A DNA stretch of 64,000 bases, taken from assembly GCF_900142995.1 (NCBI RefSeq), contig NZ_FRCR01000009.1:1-64000 (forward strand), in the 5' to 3' direction. The stretch comes from Caldanaerovirga acetigignens (GTDB lineage Bacteria; Bacillota; Thermosediminibacteria; Thermosediminibacterales; Thermosediminibacteraceae). Position 1 is the stretch's first letter; each line of letters begins with the position of its first letter. Below the pieces are notes generated by a model that saw nothing but the letters and a program-made list of their open reading frames with translations, made no database searches and was not told the DNA's origin. Both the position numbers and the translations under genes were made by a program. Shown piece after piece: positions 61,834 to 64,000 of this stretch.

Positions 61834-63741
61834 TTAATGGCCTTCTATATCAAGGTATTCGGTTTTCATCCTCAATGGATCAAAGGGCCTTCCACCGCCA
61901 TCGTAAAACTTTCCAAAAAACTCAATATACTGCAGACGGCTGCTGTGAACGTAAGCACCAAGGGCGTTCACCGCGATATTAAACAGATGTCCCCCAGCCA
62001 TTATTACTACCATTGCTATATATCCAATAATATTTACTCCGAGCATTTTAGCCATGGTATTTATAACGGTGGCTATCACACCTGTCGCCAGACCTAAAGC
62101 CAAAAGTCGCGAATATGAGAGCACATCGCTGAGGTAACTAGTCACGTTGTAAAGGCTGAGCAATCCCGACGTGAATTTTTTTATTATGCTCCGCTGCGTT
62201 CTACCCTGGGTTAGCACAAGACCAATAGCTCCCACTAAAGCAACGTATTTAGCCACCCCTGCGGTCCCTGGAAAAGCCAGCATTATGAGCCCCGTCAGGA
62301 ATACCAGCCAAAGCCCTTGATCCATCAAAGCATCGGCAAATTTCCCTTTTCTTATGTTTTTGTAAGCACTCAAAACTATTCCAGTATATATTTGTATAAG
62401 GCCCATAGCAAAACTCAAATATAAAACCGCCATGGGGTTATCTAAAGGATTAAGCCATAGAGGTTTTACTTTTATTAGATCTCCAAACCAGCTTCCGAAA
62501 ATAATTCCCCATATAAAAGTAGAGATGCCGCATAAAAAGAGAAGTTCAACTAATTTTTTGCCCATCCCAGCTAACTTGAGTTTCCACAATGCAAGGGCTG
62601 AAAGCAGCGATAGCACCAATCCGTAAGCTGCATCGCTTACCATCATTCCAAAAAACACGAAATAAAACGGCGCCATGTAAACATTGGGGTCGATTTCCCT
62701 TGGATCTGGAAGGCTGTAAAGCTCAGTCACTATTTCAAAAGGCTGTACCAATCGCGGGTTTGATAAAGCAACCGGTATGTCGTCATCTTCTGCGGGGTCT
62801 TCAAAATCAAGATGAACCGTATCTGTAACGGAATTGATTGCGTTTTTTACCGATTCTACAGCATTTTCGGGAACATATGCCTTCATTACAAATATCTTTT
62901 CGGTGTCGGCCATCTTTTGCAGGCTTTCTTTCTTTTGCTTTTCTAAAAGCCAGTAGTCGTAAACCGCCTTGAGATCCAGCAGATTGTCTGAGAGTTTGGT
63001 AATCTCCTCTTTTATACTCTTCCTTTCGGCTTCTATGGCCTCAAACCTCTCCTGTAATTTCCAGACAATCTCCTGAGGCGTTCCAGTAAATCCGCTGAAT
63101 TCTTCGGTATTTACCGAAAATTCCTTGGAGAGCTCCTGTACCTCAGTTCTAATGGAACTATGATATACAGCAAGGGCCAGGCTTTCCTCCCGGCTTTCGC
63201 CAATTGGAATTACTTCCAGCGGCATGTCACTGTCTTTCACCTTATTCATAAACTCTTTGAAATTCTTTTTTGGCACAGTGATAGCCTTTATATCAACCTT
63301 TCCCGTGCTACCAAGGTCCTCTACCGGGATATCTAGGGCTCCCCAGGGTTTTATTAATTCTATCTGGTTTACTATCCTTCCCTCTTCAGTTTTTAGCCTC
63401 GAAAACCTCTGCTCGAACCCATAAATGGAATCTACCACTTTAAAAATTTCTGCCTTGCGGCTTAAAATTTCCCCAAGTTTTTTCAGACTGACTTTAGGCC
63501 TTCCATAGATAAGCGGATTTTGTTCCTTTGCATAAGGCTTTAGAAATTCTATGGCAAATTTCAACCTTGAAAGCCTTGTCTCCAGTTCTGAAAGCTCGGC
63601 AGTTATTTTTGAATTGCCTCCTTCTTGTTCTTTTACATCCGCTATCTCAACTGTTCCTAGCCTTTGCAAAGCGTCAAGGAGGCTGTCCAAATCATCCTTC
63701 AAACCTAAAAGGAACATTTTTTTCATTTTAACTATCGCCAT
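61834..63741 (-). CDS. atpI: V-type ATPase subunit I
   Basis: A 635-residue subunit: a cytoplasmic coiled-coil arm (about residues 1-330) and a membrane part with about seven hydrophobic segments (about 340-620). The conserved Arg region is in SYLSDVLSYSRLLALGLATG, and the end has YVHSSRLQYIEFFGKFYDGG. It forms the ion half-channels against the K ring. Its ATG overlaps the stop of subunit H. Confidence 0.95.
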   Translation of the reverse strand: MAIVKMKKMFLLGLKDDLDSLLDALQRLGTVEIADVKEQEGGNSKITAELSELETRLSRLKFAIEFLKPYAKEQNPLIYGRPKVSLKKLGEILSRKAEIFKVVDSIYGFEQRFSRLKTEEGRIVNQIELIKPWGALDIPVEDLGSTGKVDIKAITVPKKNFKEFMNKVKDSDMPLEVIPIGESREESLALAVYHSSIRTEVQELSKEFSVNTEEFSGFTGTPQEIVWKLQERFEAIEAERKSIKEEITKLSDNLLDLKAVYDYWLLEKQKKESLQKMADTEKIFVMKAYVPENAVESVKNAINSVTDTVHLDFEDPAEDDDIPVALSNPRLVQPFEIVTELYSLPDPREIDPNVYMAPFYFVFFGMMVSDAAYGLVLSLLSALALWKLKLAGMGKKLVELLFLCGISTFIWGIIFGSWFGDLIKVKPLWLNPLDNPMAVLYLSFAMGLIQIYTGIVLSAYKNIRKGKFADALMDQGLWLVFLTGLIMLAFPGTAGVAKYVALVGAIGLVLTQGRTQRSIIKKFTSGLLSLYNVTSYLSDVLSYSRLLALGLATGVIATVINTMAKMLGVNIIGYIAMVVIMAGGHLFNIAVNALGAYVHSSRLQYIEFFGKFYDGGGRPFDPLRMKTEYLDIEGH

Positions 63742-64000
63742 ATAAAGTCACTACCTTCTTTACTATAAAGTCGGCTGCTTGAGGAATTCGTTCTTTTGAC
63801 CTTTCAACCAATCCTTTTATCCTTTCTTCATACTCCTCTTTTAAAGACTGGGCTTTCCTTTCCGCTTCCTTTTTAGCATCTTCAACTATGCTATTGAAGA
63901 CCTCTTCTCCCTTTTTTTGAGCACTTAAAATTACTTCTTCCGCTTTTCTATTTGCTGCACCTATAATAGACTTGGCTTCTTTCTCGGCTTCTTCTATTAT
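63728..64000 (-). CDS. atpH: V-type ATPase subunit H/G (5' end outside window)
   Basis: The last 90 codons and TAA stop are seen, entering from beyond 64000. The translation is a charged, Ala/Lys/Glu-rich coiled coil (IIEEAEKEAKSIIGAANRKA at the edge) ending VTLYGDS, typical of the small peripheral-stalk subunit. The stop overlaps the subunit I start by 14 bases. It is too short for a usual listing but clearly in frame and in the expected place. Confidence 0.88.
   Translation of the reverse strand: MIEEAEKEAKSIIGAANRKAEEVILSAQKKGEEVFNSIVEDAKKEAERKAQSLKEEYEERIKGLVERSKERIPQAADFIVKKVVTLYGDS

Overview
The window reads as chromosomal DNA of an anaerobic, spore-forming, flagellated Firmicute, most likely a thermophilic clostridium of the Thermoanaerobacterales or Thermosediminibacter type. 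This rests on the spore genes spoIIID, spoIIQ and spoIID, anaerobic ribonucleotide reductase nrdDG, the [FeFe]-hydrogenase maturase hydF, a nine-gene V-type ATPase operon, selenium metabolism, and Gram-positive regulators (T-boxes, glmS ribozyme, NiaR). The genus is an inference, not something the sequence proves. Strong AGGAGG ribosome sites were used to correct many start codons. No CRISPR array, rRNA or tRNA gene was seen.

Layout. 1-4235: IS200/IS605 debris and one IS200/IS605 copy whose right end cuts off an ECF sigma gene (SigZ type) next to a DUF2703 gene. 4236-9802 (minus): cdaA-cdaR-glmM, then a glmS ribozyme and glmS, linking c-di-AMP synthesis to amino-sugar supply. 9887-12122: a membrane protein and hydF. 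12229-16141: arsenic/metal resistance (acr3, two arsR genes with divergent promoters, an ArsP-like permease, a DGC zinc-binding protein and a mini-thioredoxin). 16228-19863: plsY and a selenium block in which selD itself carries an in-frame UGA (Sec) codon, opposite yedE, a short yedF-like gene and a DUF3343 gene. 19937-24060: trmI, a PII-like gene overlapping a CPA2 antiporter, mobA and an M24 peptidase.

24159-33075: branched-chain amino acid synthesis. A stand-alone ilvB sits behind a T-box with an apparent Ile codon (ATC), and ilvB-ilvN-ilvC-leuA behind a T-box with an apparent Leu codon (CTC); ilvD is divergent. 33082-34521: two half-permeases under a PadR regulator with a Cys/His-rich N-terminus. 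34743-37767: nrdD-nrdG and an MTH1187-type gene. 38512-39650: niaR and a niacin-type ECF S component with a palindrome inside its promoter. 39758-44318: a probable arginine-catabolism group (RocB-like peptidase, sigma-54 activator, cDPG-synthetase-like GTPase). 44551-46566: a Spy-like protein, then a cobalamin riboswitch ahead of cblT-cblS-like genes.

46573-55324 (minus): lipoprotein, fabZ, flagellar rod genes, mbl, spoIIID, spoIIQ, spoIID, murA and ywmB, the conserved Gram-positive sporulation/cell-shape block. 55541-64000 (minus): the V-type ATPase operon H-I-K-E-C-F-A-B-D, whose rotor subunit keeps the residues of Na+-binding relatives; subunit H runs off the right edge.

The points most worth a second look are the UGA-containing selD with its leader hairpin, the two differently tuned T-box/ilvB pairs, the IS-decapitated sigma factor, the PII/antiporter overlap, the split permease with its Cys/His-rich PadR protein, and a 16-bp perfect inverted repeat that encloses the start of the lipoprotein gene.
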